Below, piece by piece: positions 22,901 through 36,142 of a DNA stretch of 64,000 nucleotides. The notes under the pieces were generated by a model, which ran no database searches, was not told the DNA's origin, and saw nothing but the letters and a program-made list of their open reading frames with translations. The stretch's first letter is position 1. The number at the start of each line of letters is the position of its first letter. The translations under genes and the position numbers were made by a program. Source of the stretch: Lepidostoma basale (taxonomy: Eukaryota > Arthropoda > Insecta > Trichoptera > Lepidostomatidae). The DNA is taken from NCBI GenBank assembly GCA_022606425.2, contig JAHDVF020000208.1, positions 1,660,501 through 1,724,500 of the forward strand, read 5' to 3'.

Positions 22901-25410
22901 TGGTAATATGGAATATTTAGCATTAGGAAGGTTGATATTGTAAGGCAGACAGAAGAAAGATACTGATAATCCAGCAGTCTTTTTGTAGCTCTTAAAAATA
23001 TTTATGTTATTTTTCATTCAACATTTTGGATGGTGATTATCGTTAAAATTTTATAATTAATACGAATGAAAACGTCAGTTTTCTAGAAGTTTTATTATAT
23101 TTTTTATGGGAATGACATGTTTCACCCTTCTAAGGCATTATCAAATGTTATATTTTTAATTTATGATTCATGTACAACATTGAGAACCTAAATAAGTGAT
23201 ATATTCACAAGTTTAGTACTAATGAATTCATCTGTTTTCTTGAAGTTTTATTATAATGTATGTGAATATCATGTTTTGCCTAAGGAAACAAACGTTTTCA
23301 TTCGTATTCATTATTTCATGTGAAATTTACATCATTGTTCAAGAAACAATAAATTTAACAAGTTTCATCACTGTAAGATCATATTTCTCAGTTATGTATC
23401 AAATAAATTATCAAAAAAATTATAAATCAAATAAAAATATATAGTACTGAGTAGAGAAAAGCAAATCGCGGAAATCGACCAAGAATTGTTTTAGGTTGGG
23501 CTGCCTTCCGTAAATCCATGAACCCGCAATAACCTTAAACTGAAGGTGTTTGACTGCGTCCTACCGGTGTTATATTATGGGTTTGAAACTTAACATTGTC
23601 TCAGAAAAGCGCAAACAAACTGAGAATTGTCCAAAGAGCTATGGAAAGAGCAATGTTGGAAATCAGCATAGCGGATAGTATGATAAACACCACTATTAGA
23701 GCCAGAACTGTAGTGTCGGACATCATCGGAAGAGTGGCAGCGCTAAAATAGCGCTGGGCAGGCTGTGCTCTGACGATAGATGGACAAAATAGGCATTCCG
23801 GGTCGCAGTTCTAGGACACCAGCAAAGGAGGCCTTTGCTGGTGTCCTAGAACTGTGACTCGAAACCAAGGACGTCTCCAACTTCATCGGAAGGACTGCCA
23901 GTACAACATGGATGTGTGTTGCCCAGAATCGATAAACATGGAAACAGATGGAGGAGGCCTTTGTCCAGGAGTGGATGGATATAGTCGATGATGATATCCA
24001 ATTACTTGAGTCACATTGTAATTTTTATTAAACTTTCCTTTAAAAACAATTTGTATAATTTGTAGGTGATGTCATTTTATTTATTTATGTTTTCTTTACA
24101 GCCTGGCCTTTTTGGACCAAATTAATGGTGGTTGCTGTGGGCTTTACGGGCGGAGCTGTGTTCATGTATATCCAGTGCCGACAGTACTTCACTCTCTGCA
24201 GTCGGTGGCGGTGCCATAATAGGTACTGTCTCATATCACTTTTTATTTGTATACTATATTGGGATTTATACAAATCCCATCAATTAAATATACATTTTTT
24301 AGTATTACAGCCATATTGCTTCCTATGCGTGCAAATAAATTAATATATTATATATTATGTCCTTTATACATGCATAATTAAATATAATAGAATAGAAACA
24401 TTGTCTTTTATCTGAATAATTTTATTTCTAACATTTTTTTTTTCAGAATTCTTCTGATACAAAATGCCCCAGAAAAAATCCACGCAGCACCTCCTTCGCC
24501 TGTCATTCACCACTTATCCCTGACAGCCCCTGGCGGGCGAGGTGGGCGTGATGCTAGTGATGTGGAGAGAGCCAACCATGGCCAAGTTGTGGCCAACATC
24601 GAGAACAACCCGGGGAATAATGCGCCAGCCGCTGTGACCGCTGTGTTGAGGCAGAATCTCAATGAGCACCCCTCCAACAGTGAAAGCAAGAGTCACACTC
24701 ACTCGGTGTGTGTGTTTCCACCAGCTTCTAGTATATACATGGAGGAAGAAGATGAGAGTGGTGGATTCAACGATTATCGCCCTAATTCTTTTCGTCGCAT
24801 TCTTACTACAGAAAACAGGGACTATTCTATTGTTCCGTTAAATAGGGATACTAAAATTAAAATTAAGAGTGACGATCCTTCTGACGTTCGGAGATACTCC
24901 GATACAAGGTTACTCCAAACCTTTGATTCCAGAGACGTGCTGGGCGTTAAGATGAGTACGGCCCCTCAGTGCTTCCATCCTGTGGATAGACGGTATTCAG
25001 GCTCTCATCAGTATGCCAGCAAAAACTTGGAGCTCACCAGCCACTCTGAGGAATGCTTGAATGACACCTCCTGTAGTTACTCACCTTATGAGAAAACGGT
25101 GTACCATATATCTGACAAATTGGACCCAGCCGTGAGCTTATCGCCTCAGTATGAGGCGCAGCCGCAGGTGTCCGATATAGCCTTCGAGTCGTCTGCTCAC
25201 GAGTACGATCCTCTGGAACTGAATATTCAAGAAATGCTGGAGCTGGATGGGAAAGAGAGCCGCAAGAGATCTGTTCTGTCCCTCACCCGAGAACAACCCG
25301 TCCAATGTCACAAAGCGAACAATTACGAAGCCAACCGATTAGTCTTCAAGTCCCTACCAAATCTCAGTGCGAGCAGCGAGAGCCTCTTGCCGCACAAGAC
25401 CAATTCCTGA
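16945..25410 (+). CDS. MARCH1/8-type membrane RING-CH E3 ubiquitin ligase
   Basis: Five CDS exons with consistent phases: 16945-17161, 17326-17447, 22592-22736, 24102-24222, 24447-25410; about 522 aa. The RING-CH (C4HC3) finger spans exons 1-2: [20 protein letters not shown] then HQSCLQQWL and CELCKFHF. Exons 3 and 4 each code a membrane segment ([35 protein letters not shown]), followed by FMYIQC. This order and spacing match vertebrate MARCHF1/MARCHF8, which sit in endosomal and plasma membranes and ubiquitinate membrane proteins for downregulation. The long Ser/Glu-rich cytoplasmic tail of exon 5 is longer than in mammals and unrecognised. Intron 2 (5.1 kb) is swollen by transposons. Exact subfamily naming (1 versus 8) cannot be decided. 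Confidence 0.92.
17957..17998. repeat. Perfect 14-bp inverted repeat
   Basis: GTTCAATAGTGTTT is mirrored by AAACACTATTGAAC around a 14-base spacer, in the putative 5' UTR of the intron LINE. Could be an RNA hairpin or a template-switch product. Confidence 0.85.
20191..20809. mobile_element. piggyBac-type element inserted at TTAA in the LINE RT
   Basis: Termini TTAACCCCTTTCCGGTCC and GGACCGGAAAGGGTTAA are inverted repeats starting CCC(C)TTT next to TTAA, the piggyBac signature. Removing the element with one TTAA restores the LINE frame (NHRAISLL then [17 protein letters not shown]). About 615 bp, so it lacks most of a transposase; a minus-strand remnant is listed separately. Confidence 0.88.
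20353..20454 (-). pseudogene. Possible N-terminal remnant of piggyBac transposase
   Basis: 33-codon minus-strand frame starting [20 protein letters not shown] and ending YKM, inside the piggyBac-type element. A short acidic N-terminus with a DSxD-like cluster is common at the start of piggyBac transposases. No DDD catalytic part remains. Too short to be sure. Confidence 0.4.
21123..21269. mobile_element. Small foldback element with 11-bp duplication in the LINE
   Basis: ATCACAAAGGG occurs at 21112-21122 and 21270-21280. In the undisturbed LINE one copy would read straight into GTTAAGCAGGGCTGC (KGVKQGC). Between them is a 147-bp insert containing 29-bp arms (21159-21187 and 21243-21271) that are inverted copies with one mismatch. 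Class unknown; the long duplication fits neither piggyBac nor mariner. Confidence 0.75.
23050..23360. mobile_element. Palindromic foldback repeat, hammerhead-like family
   Basis: Left arm: AATACGAATGAAAACGTCAG, TTTTCTAGAAGTTTTATTA, GGGAATGACATGTTTCACCC, AAGGCATTATCAAATG. The right arm is a rearranged inverse ending GTTTTCATTCGTATTCATTA, followed by a CATTGTTCAAGAAACAATAA segment also seen at 28.5 and 60.6 kb. In MARCH intron 3. Confidence 0.7.
23560..23990 (+). mobile_element. LINE 3'-end fragment containing a 23-bp palindrome
   Basis: Degenerate frame [31 protein letters not shown], then [10 protein letters not shown]. It ends with the lepidopteran-LINE tail motif GGAGGAGGCCTTTGTCCAG. At 23806-23828 / 23832-23854 CAGTTCTAGGACACCAGC... 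is followed at once by its own reverse complement. Confidence 0.75.
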
Positions 25411-25849
25411 GTTTTTCATTCCAAAGATCTTTTGTTCGTTTCACTGGTTGAGTGCTTTTATATAGGTATCTTGTTAAACAAGTATTGGTGTAGTCCTTAT
25501 GATTCAATACTTATGCCAAATTATAATAATCATTTTCGCATCATCCATTATATATTGACCTCTCTTTAAAGTTTTTTAAAATGCGGATATAATGCAATAT
25601 GATTTAACAATGTATATATCGGATAGTAATTCTATCATGCTATTATATATTGTATCACTTTTTATTGACATTACTTGACACACTTTGAATGCTATTGAGT
25701 CCATTATAGCCTGCACATGTTTACAGTGCTGCATTTAGTGTATTTCAAATTAACTAATACGTATGTTTTATTTTGAGTCTCACTAATCTGATTATTTCCA
25801 TTTTATTTAAAGTTAAAAAATTAAATATCATTTCAAAACAATATGATAC

Positions 25850-25862
25850 AAAATAAATAAAG
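25850..25862 (+). terminator. Candidate poly(A) signal of the MARCH gene
   Basis: AAATAAATAAAG about 440 bases after the stop codon, in AT-rich sequence; other signals further on cannot be excluded. Confidence 0.4.
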
Positions 25863-25899
25863 ATTTTTTTTCCATCTAGATCTGATAATTTGATGTTAG

Positions 25900-26900
25900 T
25901 TCATTTAGATGTCAGGATTTAATTCTTACGTAGTACAAGATTTTTTAAACGGTTTATTAATTCAGCATTCTGTACGAATACAAATTTTTATAATATACCC
26001 CTTTTTTATTACTCTTATTTGTTATCTAAAACTACTTTGATTTTGTGTCATATTTGGCACTCTTAATTACATTATAATAAGTTTCCAAGATCTTGTTTTT
26101 TAAATCTCATAGATGTACTTAATCAGAGTACAACTTTAATGAATATCATTTTCTGTTTATTAAAATGAAGACAAATCTACCCAATCAATTTGATTATTTA
26201 TAAGTTTATTACTTTTGTTTTAAAATCATGCAATTTTCCCATATCCTACATTATTAATATTATCTCATTATACCCAGCTTTATATTTTATGTCGTCAAGT
26301 TAATATTTCTTCATATCAAACCTTTTTCAGTTATTATTATATAATACATTGGTGTGTGATTAACAAAACATGTAAATAAGTTATTCCATATATATTTTAA
26401 ATCTACGAATAACAAAAATAGCCAACATTTACTGGTAGATTCTTCTCATAGCTACTATCCATTAGGTTATCCTGAATCATATGTGTTGAAGGAACTTAGC
26501 TGTTGCATAGTGTGAAATTTGTTTTATTTGTCTAGTTTTAAAGTTAACTGAAATAATTGTTTTTACTAATAAGACTAGCGATTTCTTGTGTCTCTTTACA
26601 CTTTTATGAAGCCCAGTAATTGTTGGACATTATTCATATTCAACTTAATATGATTGGACAAAAGAGTGCTAGATAACATTGTACATGTATTCTATATTCT
26701 ATCAGGGGAGAGAGGCACTTGAAGTTACTAGTCTCAGTCCAATAATTAACTTTATTATATACTATATTGTGGTGGTATTCATCAAAAATATTACTTTATT
26801 CATAAATAATTCACTTTATGTCTCTAAAATTTGTGTTATGTTTATTATAATGCATGTCAAAATTAGGGATAAAATGATATTTTCATTTTTTCTCTTCTAA
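25900..26900. other. AT-rich sequence, no gene seen
   Basis: AT-rich, no splice-bounded coding exon or RNA gene recognised on either strand. The first part may be further MARCH 3' UTR. Confidence 0.5.
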
Positions 26901-26904
26901 TATC

Positions 26905-27392
26905 CAGAATTCTAGTTCCAACCCTTATGTATAGAAGGAAAGCACTGTCAGAAGATGGATGAGAGCAGATTAAATGAGGTAGAGATGAGATCCCTTAGAC
27001 GTATGTGTGGTAAAACTATGTGTGACAGAATTTCAAATGCTAATAATAGGAAGGAATGTGGAGCGGAATAAAGTATTATGAACAAAATCATGAAAGGATC
27101 AGTGCATTAGTTTGGACACATGGAAAGCATGGATGAAGAATGAATGGTTAAGAAAGTATATGTTAACGATGTGCATGGAGTACAGAGTCAAGGAAGTCTG
27201 AGGAAAACATGGCATGACCAAATTAATTAAATTTCAAAGGTGGCCATGTTAGAAGTCTGAAGAACAGACATGTGTGTATGATTCGTATGAATGTGGAGGA
27301 AGCTATAGAGGTGTCAGGATAGAATAGTGTGGCAGTCCATTCTCTCTGCCTACCCTTCCAGAGAATCTTTGTGACAGTATGTTATTGTTGTA
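26905..27392 (+). mobile_element. LINE 3'-end fragment (same family as intron LINE)
   Basis: TTCTAGTTCCAACCCTTATG, CTTAGACGTATGTGTGGTA, GACCAAATTAATTAAATT, GTGTGGCAGTCCATTC and CTGCCTACCC match the tail at 21.75-22.2 kb; ends in a (GTT)n-like tail. Heavily mutated. Confidence 0.75.
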
Positions 27393-27449
27393 AAAAAAAT
27401 TAAAAAGTAACAGATTATCCCTTTCAGAAATTTCACTCATATTCTCTCT

Positions 27450-28120
27450 TTCTCTCCGATGGCGCTACAGCCCAAATCGAGCCTTGACCTCCCATAACAG
27501 GTGCCTGCGAATTCGCCTGTCCACTGCCACCTGGAGGAGCTGCGCCGCATCCTTCCCGACCTCATCCTCCCATCTCAGCCTGGGTCTTCCCACTCGTCTC
27601 CTTCTGCCTGGATGTCCATTCATTATTATTTTAGGGCCCCGCGAGTCTGGCATCCTCTGTACATGGCCAGCCCATCTCAATCTGAGTAGTCTCATATGTG
27701 ATGAGATGCTAGGGGCCTTGAATATGCTGTACAGTTCTTCATTGTTTCTTATGCGCCATTGACTATCTTCTCTCACGGGTCCACAGATTCATCGCAATAT
27801 TTTTCGTTCAAATCTGTCCAGCATTTCAGCCATCTTCACTGCAGTTTTAGCGCCTCTTACCCATATTCCAATACAGTTCTAATTATAATTTTGTATATGT
27901 TTTTTTTTTTGTCCTGTGTACGCTACGTGATTGGAATTAGAGAGTAGTACGTTTTATTGGCTGCAATTATTCATTTTCTGATTTCTACTGGCTCTTCATT
28001 ATTTTTGGCTAGAATGGAACCCAGGTAGGTGAATTAATTGACCACTTGAAGGAGTACCAATCTTTAAACTAGACACCGCCTGTTTCTCCGTAAGATGGGT
28101 GTCATTTTTGTTTTCTCCAC
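27450..28120 (-). mobile_element. LINE C-terminal fragment, second family
   Basis: Minus frame 27465-27776 reads RLLRLRWAGHVQRMPDSRGP, GRRRRVGRPRLRWEDEVGKD and ends RHLLWEVKARFGL, the conserved C-terminal tail of an RTE/CR1-like LINE. Preceding codons (to 28.12 kb) are degenerate RT tail. A 5'-truncated copy. Confidence 0.8.
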
Positions 28121-28404
28121 TGCCTGATATTCCAGCAGTAAATTTTTAGCGTAAATTTTCTCTCACATTCATACCACCATATTCACAGAACTTACTTATG
28201 TTTGTTAAAAATCCAAATTTAGTTAATAGGGACACAAATGAACTTTATGAATTTGTGCTACATATTGTATATCTGTCACATTGATTTATTAAAATATCCA
28301 GATTTCCATTTGGATATTTTAGGCTTATGGAAAGTGCAAGGGTTTACACAAACAAAAATTTGTTGAACTGATATTTGTGTAATAATTAAAACTACATAAT
28401 TAAA

Positions 28405-28560
28405 TCAAATGTTTTCTAGAAGTTTTATTATATTTTATGGGAAAGAAGGCAGCTTTGCTGAGGCACATGAAAATGTTTTCCTCAGCAAAGATGTTTTCAT
28501 TCATATTAACTATTTAATATGGAGTTTTACATCATTGTTCAAGAAACAATAAATAGGATT
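28405..28560. mobile_element. Foldback repeat, same palindromic family
   Basis: TTTTCTAGAAGTTTTATTAT and TTTTATGGGAA on the left, GATGTTTTCATTCATATTAA on the right, with a CTTTGCTGAGG/CCTCAGCAAAG stem in the centre and the CATTGTTCAAGAAACAATAA trailer. Confidence 0.65.
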
Positions 28561-29520
28561 TTTGTTTCATAAGCAGTCTTAGCCAATATTTATGTCAAAT
28601 GTTTTTTATAAACTTATTTTTTGCCCATATTGAGATTATTTACATCTTAATCATTAACATTTTGACAGGTTTTAATAAAATCTTTTTTAATTTATACAGA
28701 TCTTACATCTTTAGATTTAAACATATATTTTTGTTTTAATATATTACAATAATAGTTATTTTGTTCTTCCAACATAAATCTTCAAATATATGAAAACATG
28801 TGTTTCACTGCAATTTTGCAAGTTATAAAAATAACATAAAAGTGCCGAATCAAAAGAATAATATATATTATGACATTGAATTGTATGCTACCTGTAACGC
28901 CATTTTGTTTGCAAATGCTACTTCTGTTTGGAAATAGTTAAGAAATTTTCTAAGAAACATGGTGTTATTATATTGCTTTTTAAGCTGTGGAATTATGCCA
29001 TATTTTTTAGTAAATGGTGCATTGCGCTTCCTACTTAATTTGGTCTACTTACATTCATGCTGCAATCTCCAGCATTGATGACCTTATCTCATCTACATAT
29101 TAATGTGTTGTTTAACATTTTTTGTGTTAATTTGTTTGCCTTGAAGGTTAGCTTATTATAAAAATATTGTATTTGTTACTTGGTGTTGTATTTGTTATAT
29201 TGACCCCTCAATAGGCACAGTGTCCTTGCAGTCAACATTATCTTTTATTTTAACTTTACTATGTCACTGATTTAAGTTTCTCATTATGTTTGTGTCATGG
29301 CTTTGTGAACAGCCAAAAAATGTCTCGGGGTTAATTGACCAATCTATAAATGAAGAGTTAGTCTATTAAATTATTCCACACACATACTAACAGATTTTGG
29401 TATTTCAGTACCATTCCCAGGCCATAATATATTCATAGGAGATCAATAAAAAGCCAAATATCATTTTATTTTTTATTGCGCTAGTTTTTGAGGTGTCTAA
29501 ATTTTCATTACAAAGTTATA

Positions 29521-30010
29521 CAGTACACTCCTGACTTTTCAGGATGGATGGTGAAAAATCCCGTGTAATCGATTTCCTGGTTAATATGAGAACATGAAAA
29601 AAATGTAAACAAAGAGAAATTTAAAACTGCGCTTATGTATACCTACTCGCTTAGTAAGACGGACGTATTGACAGCGTCACACTTTTTGACTAGCTTCCTT
29701 CACTTTTCGCCATGAATAGAAATTTGTCGGATGCCAATTTCAATTCATTGAAAAAGTGTTTAATTAACGTCAATGTTTTATATCAATGTCAATGTCTGCG
29801 AAAGCTTTATTGCAAAGTCGAAACTTTATGACATGACTATAGAGCCACAAACGTATGTTGGCGGTGGCGCAAATGTGAACTAAACACCCAATATCATTGT
29901 GACAGGTTTGAGTTTTTGTTTGCATTATAAGTACTATTATGAAATATTTTTTCATTGAGGATAATCCACTTTCCGGTTAACGCGATCCTGGAAAATCGGG
30001 AGATACTGTT
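29521..30010. mobile_element. pogo/Tigger-like MITE
   Basis: Left end CAGTACACTCCTGACTTTTC AGGAT; right end ATCCTGGAAAATCGGGAG ATACTG. The two are imperfect inverted repeats of about 24 bp with CAGTA termini next to TA, as in the pogo group. About 490 bp, no transposase frame. Confidence 0.55.
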
Positions 30011-30012
30011 TA

Positions 30013-33000
30013 TATTTTTTATGTTTTTTTTGTTTGTAATTTTCTCTCAATTGATTTTTAGTACCGAGATTAAGTCTCTAAAAAAGTTTCTTCTAATTTC
30101 AGATTAAATTTTTTTTTTAGTAAAATTCACGCCGTATAATACTTAACTGAACTAAGTGATCAGATCTCTAGTAATATAACAGATCATATGCACTTCAACC
30201 AAAGAATGAAAATGAACTTTTTATATAATTGTCATAATAGTCTAGGAGTATATTTATTTACCCATATTAATAAAAATAAATGCTTCTGTGAAAATCACGG
30301 TAAGGTTGTTTCACTCATTATTATAAATAACATTTTGTAATAATGTCTTCAAATAACCTGTGTATGTAGTTTTGTTATGTAAAACTTGTTTTGGATTTAT
30401 TAATCACATCTATATAAAGTTCTGCTACAATAACTTCGTGATGTTTTTAGAGTTGCTAAAAATAAATCAATATGCAATACAGCTTTTCATTTATGTAAGA
30501 CTAGATTTTAATATTTGATAAATCTTTTTAAATCACAGATCTGATAAATATAATGTTTCCATATAGTGAAACAAGTTAACATTTTTTTAGTGTTAACTGC
30601 CCTACCTTCAGGTAATTTTCCAAGAAACATGCAAAAAAGCAGTTTTTTTAATTATTAAATTTTTATTTTATTTTTTTAAATAAGGAAACATCAAAGACTC
30701 GACAGCAAACTTCACCTTCCCCTTGTAAAACCCTCATATTTGCGAAGACTTGTACTCAAGTGTTGTTGGCACACGCGCATATCCCTAACAGTTTGTACAT
30801 TTTAGATACATTACTTTTTTTTAGCGCGTACATGATACAGGATAGCGCAGAATGGTAAAGTGAACGTATCACGTACGCTCAAATACCTAGGGTGGTTAAA
30901 TACCTTTTATACATTATTTCAAAAGCTTTTGTTTTTTGGCTGTTTCTTTTAAAAGCGTGTTTCTAAAATTTAAATGAATGCTTGGCTCCGCGATCTCTCG
31001 AATAGGCCAAAAATTCCTGACTGAGTATGCCACTGATGCGTTTGACACAGTTTAATGAACAAGATCAACCTAGAGGTTAATGGTTTTTAAGGACTCAGCT
31101 TAAAATAGGGTGTATGATGCACTAGGCCCGAAAATATTTGACACAATTAAGAGTAAGCTAATCTACGTTTAGGAATGATCAGTTTCAAAATACCCCTGAG
31201 ATACTTTTCTCATTATATTTTAGTTTGTTTATTTATATTACTTCTGGACTATACTCTGTTTATTAATCTATGTATATATTTATTTATTATGTATACCTCA
31301 GGTAGTTTATATTATATAGTATATGCACGTATTTTTATTTTATTGTAAAAAATATTGTATGATCTCACTTATGAATCATTTTAATACCTTGATGTTTTTT
31401 TTTTACAAAATAATTAAATGCAATTGTCATGTTTTTTATGCATGGTACTCGTAAAGTTTTGTAAAAAAATTGTAAAACCAAAAAAATGAAAACATCTTAT
31501 GAATTAGATCTAAGGATAAAACAAATTAATTCATAATTGCGCTGTTGACTTCTTTATTGTACTTATAATATCAGAGAACGGGCAAAACAAGACGTGTATA
31601 ATTTGTTCTCTGTATAATACGTTTCATTGTTTCTTCAGACATTTGAACACCTGTAAATACCATAGATTAACACGACTAACAATTGTCACGGTGACAAACT
31701 ACTTTTACCTTGTTTTTTGTTTTTACCATTTACTAGATCTATAGAGTTGTGAACCCATTATTTAAGAAATATAAGTGAATACGGCCTCATAAAAAATATT
31801 GTGGAATGAATAAGTTGAAAGTATCCAAAAACAGTAAAAAAATTACAAACTTAGAGCCTCTTGATTTTCAGCCAAGTGCTCTACCACTGTGCTATGATAA
31901 CCGTGGCCATGACTACTTTTCGGAATACACAATATCTTTAATGTTTTTTTTAGAGGTTTTATTCAATAATATTTTTAAATAATTAATTCCAATGTGTATA
32001 CATCAAATGTAAATCAATTTGTATAGTTATAAAAAAGTTATGAACCTCATTGCTATCTCATTTTATGAATAGTGTGTAAAAGAGTGCGAAGTGTAGAATA
32101 TAATTAAAGTGGAAGTTGAAGTTGAAAGCTAAAAAAGATCTGGTGTTGAATCTTCCGGATTATGAAGGAGTCCCTTCCATTTAGCAATTTTGAACAATCC
32201 TCGCTTGATTATGCATACTTCAAATATTGTTTAGTCTTAATGTTTATGCTGTTATCATTTTAATCCTGACTTTAAAATCGGTGTCGTCTTCAATGTATCT
32301 ATGAATGCTTTGTAAATAGCTCGGTTAACATGTATTTGCCTATATGTTCATTGTTTATATTAGAGTTTAACCAACACCTTATGTATATACGTTAACAGGT
32401 AGTGTATTTGACACAGCTTTGATAGGTAAATTTGATATTTTCATCTCGATTGAATTATTTTTTCTAGTTATTGAAATATATATTTTCAGTTGTCAAACAA
32501 TGCACTAATGTGAATATTATCATTCAGTGTCTGTTTGTCACAAATGACTGACAATAGGTTAACAAATAAATTGTGCGTCGTGAGATATTGTTGGAGACTT
32601 TAATTTATTTTAGGTTTTTTTGACAATCTTTAATTGGAATGAGTTTTTATAACATTTTGACTATGTTGAAATCATTTTATTACTTGTATCTAAAATAAAC
32701 CAGAAGTTATGATTATACATATCTCATTTTGTGATGCTTACAATTGTCTAAAGTTTATGTGATGCTTACAATCTATTGAAATATATACGTTTGCTTCAGT
32801 TAGGCACAAATCAAATCACCCAATATTTTCAATACCCGTTCATGAATTTATTAACACCGGTTTTGTACATTCTACAGTTTGATGCTTTTGGGTCATAATG
32901 TTTATTATTGAGTTATTGAATCATTATTTTGGTCTACTGTAGCTACATTAAGATACATCTGTTGGTACAAGGGTAAACTAGATTCACCTTTTGGTTTTTG

Positions 33001-34615
33001 ACTAAAGTTTTACTAACAGTTTTTTATTATTTAATCTTTAATACGTCATTTAATGTGTGTTTATTTATATTAATTTGTTTTATTAATGTAAATATCTTAA
33101 TAGCAGATTTATTTTGACCATAGGTCATTTGGAACGATCAAAAAATATTTACATATAGTAACAATATTCGGTGTAGATACTTATATTTTTGTTAAATTAA
33201 TCATTTTTAAATGCCATTCTTGCAAGTTTATACATAATTGCATAGATTATTTTTTAAATGTTTGCGGTACATCTTTGTTCAGTTTAAGGAGTGATTTTAA
33301 CGATATTAAGTGACCGATAATGAATATATATTTTTTTTTATCAAATGTTCGGTACATCCAGCCGTTTGCAAATTTAATAACTATTTTTTTATTAAATTAC
33401 GTTGTTGGTGAGCATTCATAATTATATATTGCACATAGGTAAAAACATGTATTATTTGGTGACTTTGTTATTTACTAAACCGTTTAACCAGAATTTAGTG
33501 GCTGCTCCAATTAATCAAACCTCATAGCATATTACAGATCTCAGAAACAAAGTGAAATGGCATGCGAAGCTCGGTGTTGCTGTTTAATTATCACCCTTTT
33601 TGCATATGTGTGCTATTAAGTCATGTATGTGTGTATGCAAAATAATATGACAACTAGAGAACTTAACCATACCAACTTAACATATTTCCTTGTTTCTTAA
33701 ATCTACAAATTAATAAAACTCCTTTGACTTTTAAAATATCACCCCGATTAATTAAAATCCACAATCATGTTTTTGTTGCATAAATGTAGAGAGTTAATGA
33801 CGTTTATTTGTTTCAAATAGGTAATGTAGGTATATATATTTTTTAAATAATGTATCTTAGTGTATGAATGAGCAAATTTGTTATGATTTTATAAACCTCA
33901 AGTTTTACCCAAAATTTTATTTAGTAGTTTAAAATGTTGTTACTTATATATTTGTTTAAATTTTTAGTAATCTTTTTTTCTTTTATAAAAATGGTACTTA
34001 CTCAAAATATTGCTAACCACCCTTAATTATGGTTACACATTGATTTTTTTATAACTTTGTGTCTATTTCCAGCTTGTTTGTTATTTATCGAACCTCCACC
34101 AAGCAATCGGTCAGTTGCTCTAAATAATTTAAATATCTACAAAATATTGTAATATTATTGATTTGAATAAAAAGTAGAAATATAAAGATTATTATTTGTT
34201 TTTTTCGTGGACTTTTAAAATAAATCTAGTCAGTGGGTTTGTACCTCTTTTAACATATACAAATGTACATATTTGAGTAATAGCATGTATATTTCATGAG
34301 TGCATTAAATCTAAATTTAAACGTAAATTGTCATGGTAATGATAAACTTTTGCATTGTTGGTTAAATACTTAATTTTAATAACAATAGTTTTATTATTAT
34401 GTCAAGTGGTGTAAAATTTGGAAATAATAAAATATATGGGTGAATTTAACTGTTGTTTTATTGGAAAATTCCAAGTAGAAAACCATGGGACCGGGAAGAA
34501 TGATTCCAAGTAAATAGTCCAGAATATTTTAGGGTTCATCTCGTGAAGAAGAGGATAATCTCGAGAGACTAGAAGTATTGAAGCTATCAACACAAGTCGC
34601 ATATTGCGTATATCT
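30013..34615. other. AT-rich intergenic region, no gene seen
   Basis: 4.6 kb of AT-rich sequence with no coding exon I can support. Only a tRNA-like fragment (31851-31911) stands out. Confidence 0.5.
31851..31911 (-). repeat. Partial tRNA-like sequence (SINE head or tRNA relic)
   Basis: On the minus strand: ATAGCACAGTGGTAGAGCAC TTGGCTGAAAATCAAGAGG. This gives an A-box (TAGCACAGTGGTAGAGC) and a possible anticodon loop, but no B-box or matching acceptor stem. Not a functional tRNA. Confidence 0.5.
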
Positions 34616-34616
34616 T

Positions 34617-35925
34617 TAAATATATAATTCTTCCCTACGGTCGTATGTAGTTGAATTCCTCCTAAACGGATGGACCGATTTTAATGAAATTTTTTGTGTG
34701 TATTTGAGTAGGTCTCTGGATGGTTTAGATTCACAATCAAACTCGGTAGGTGACCGATAAAACCTTCTGGAAGGTTCATGAATAATTGACCTGAGAAAAA
34801 TTCATAGTTTTGTTTATTTACCATAGATGGCGCTGATGTCGAATTCGGTATTTAAGCGTGCGCAAATTTAAATCTACGTCACGCTACACTTGCGTTATAA
34901 CGTGGCGTAGATTTAAAATTCTGTTCGCTGTGTTTCGATATTCCATGTACTCGTATGATGTATCATAATTGCGTGCGTATTGAGGTATTATTCATTGACA
35001 AAACATATTGAAATAACGCTTTAAATCATAAACGGAGTGTACTTAACACATAGGTACATAGTGCAAATGTGTAAAGTGCAGTGTTGAAGTGAATATCTTG
35101 CATGACTTTCCACTCAAAGTCATTACCGCAAATAGCAATATATGAACTGAAGCAAAGATGGAAGTGCACAACGGAGTTCCAGTGCCGACCCTTATGTATG
35201 GATGTGAAGCTTGGAGTTGGCAGAAGAAGGATGAAAGTAGGAAAAATGCCGTAGAAATGAGGTCACTAAGAAAAATGTGATGATGCAGTAAGAAAGGAAT
35301 GTAAGGCGGATGAATGCGTGATAAACAAAATTATGAAAGGGTAACTAAGATGGTTTGGACATAAGGAACGAATGGATGAGGGAAGAATGGTTAAAAATAT
35401 TTATACGAATGGAAAAAGAAGTCGAGGAAGGCCAAGGAAGACATGGCATGACCAAATCAATCAATTACTGAAAGGCGGCCATCTTCGAAGTAGGAACAAT
35501 TGACGAACGTGCATGTCACGATGTGTGAATGTAGAAGAGGTGCGAGAGTCTTGTCAGGATGGAACAATATGGAGATCCATCCTTTGAAACGGCGTGATGG
35601 TTAGCTTGTTAGTTATCTTCCATGAATTTCAATTACATATGTAGGTACATGTGCATTCGATGACAATCAATTTAACGCGCAACCATTTATTTTCAGTTAT
35701 TTTTATTTATATGTGTGTATTTCGTGTTTATTTAAGAACAATCCAATATTATTCATCAACTCGCATTAAGATAAAAACAAAACAAACTTTTTTGAAATGT
35801 CAAACTCAATGTCAAATGTCATTTAGTACACAGTTTATCGAAAATTCGAATATCGAAATATTTTTTGCTGAACCAGCTAATAGCAGGCAAGGACAACGTT
35901 TGTCGGGTCCGCTAGTGTAAAATAT
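34617..35925 (+). mobile_element. Non-autonomous Helitron-like element
   Basis: Starts near TTCTTCCCTACGG with AAACGGATGGACCGATTTTA ATGAAATTTTT, and ends GGACAACG, TTTGTCGGGTCCGCTAGT. These end blocks are widespread in Lepidoptera as Helitron-type repeats (CTAGT terminus). No Rep/helicase seen. A LINE tail (35150-35612) is nested inside. Confidence 0.7.
35150..35612 (+). mobile_element. LINE 3'-end fragment nested in Helitron
   Basis: Degenerate tail: AAAGATGGAAGTGCACAACG, CCGACCCTTATGTATGGATG, GGCATGACCAAATCAATCAA, ACGGCGTGATGG followed by a TTAG-type tail. Same family as 21.7-22.2 kb. Confidence 0.75.
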
Positions 35926-36142
35926 AATATAATTCTAACATACCTACTCGTACATATGTGACACACGTCGATATTTTGATTTTCGTCCATAGATGGCGTC
36001 TGAGTGCTGTTACTAAATGTTTGTATTTACGTTATTGAATATGAATATACTTAAAATACCATCAGATGGGATAATACTTTTATTATCCAATATATAACAG
36101 GCATTTTATGATTTGTAATCTCTGTGCGTTATATTTATATAA

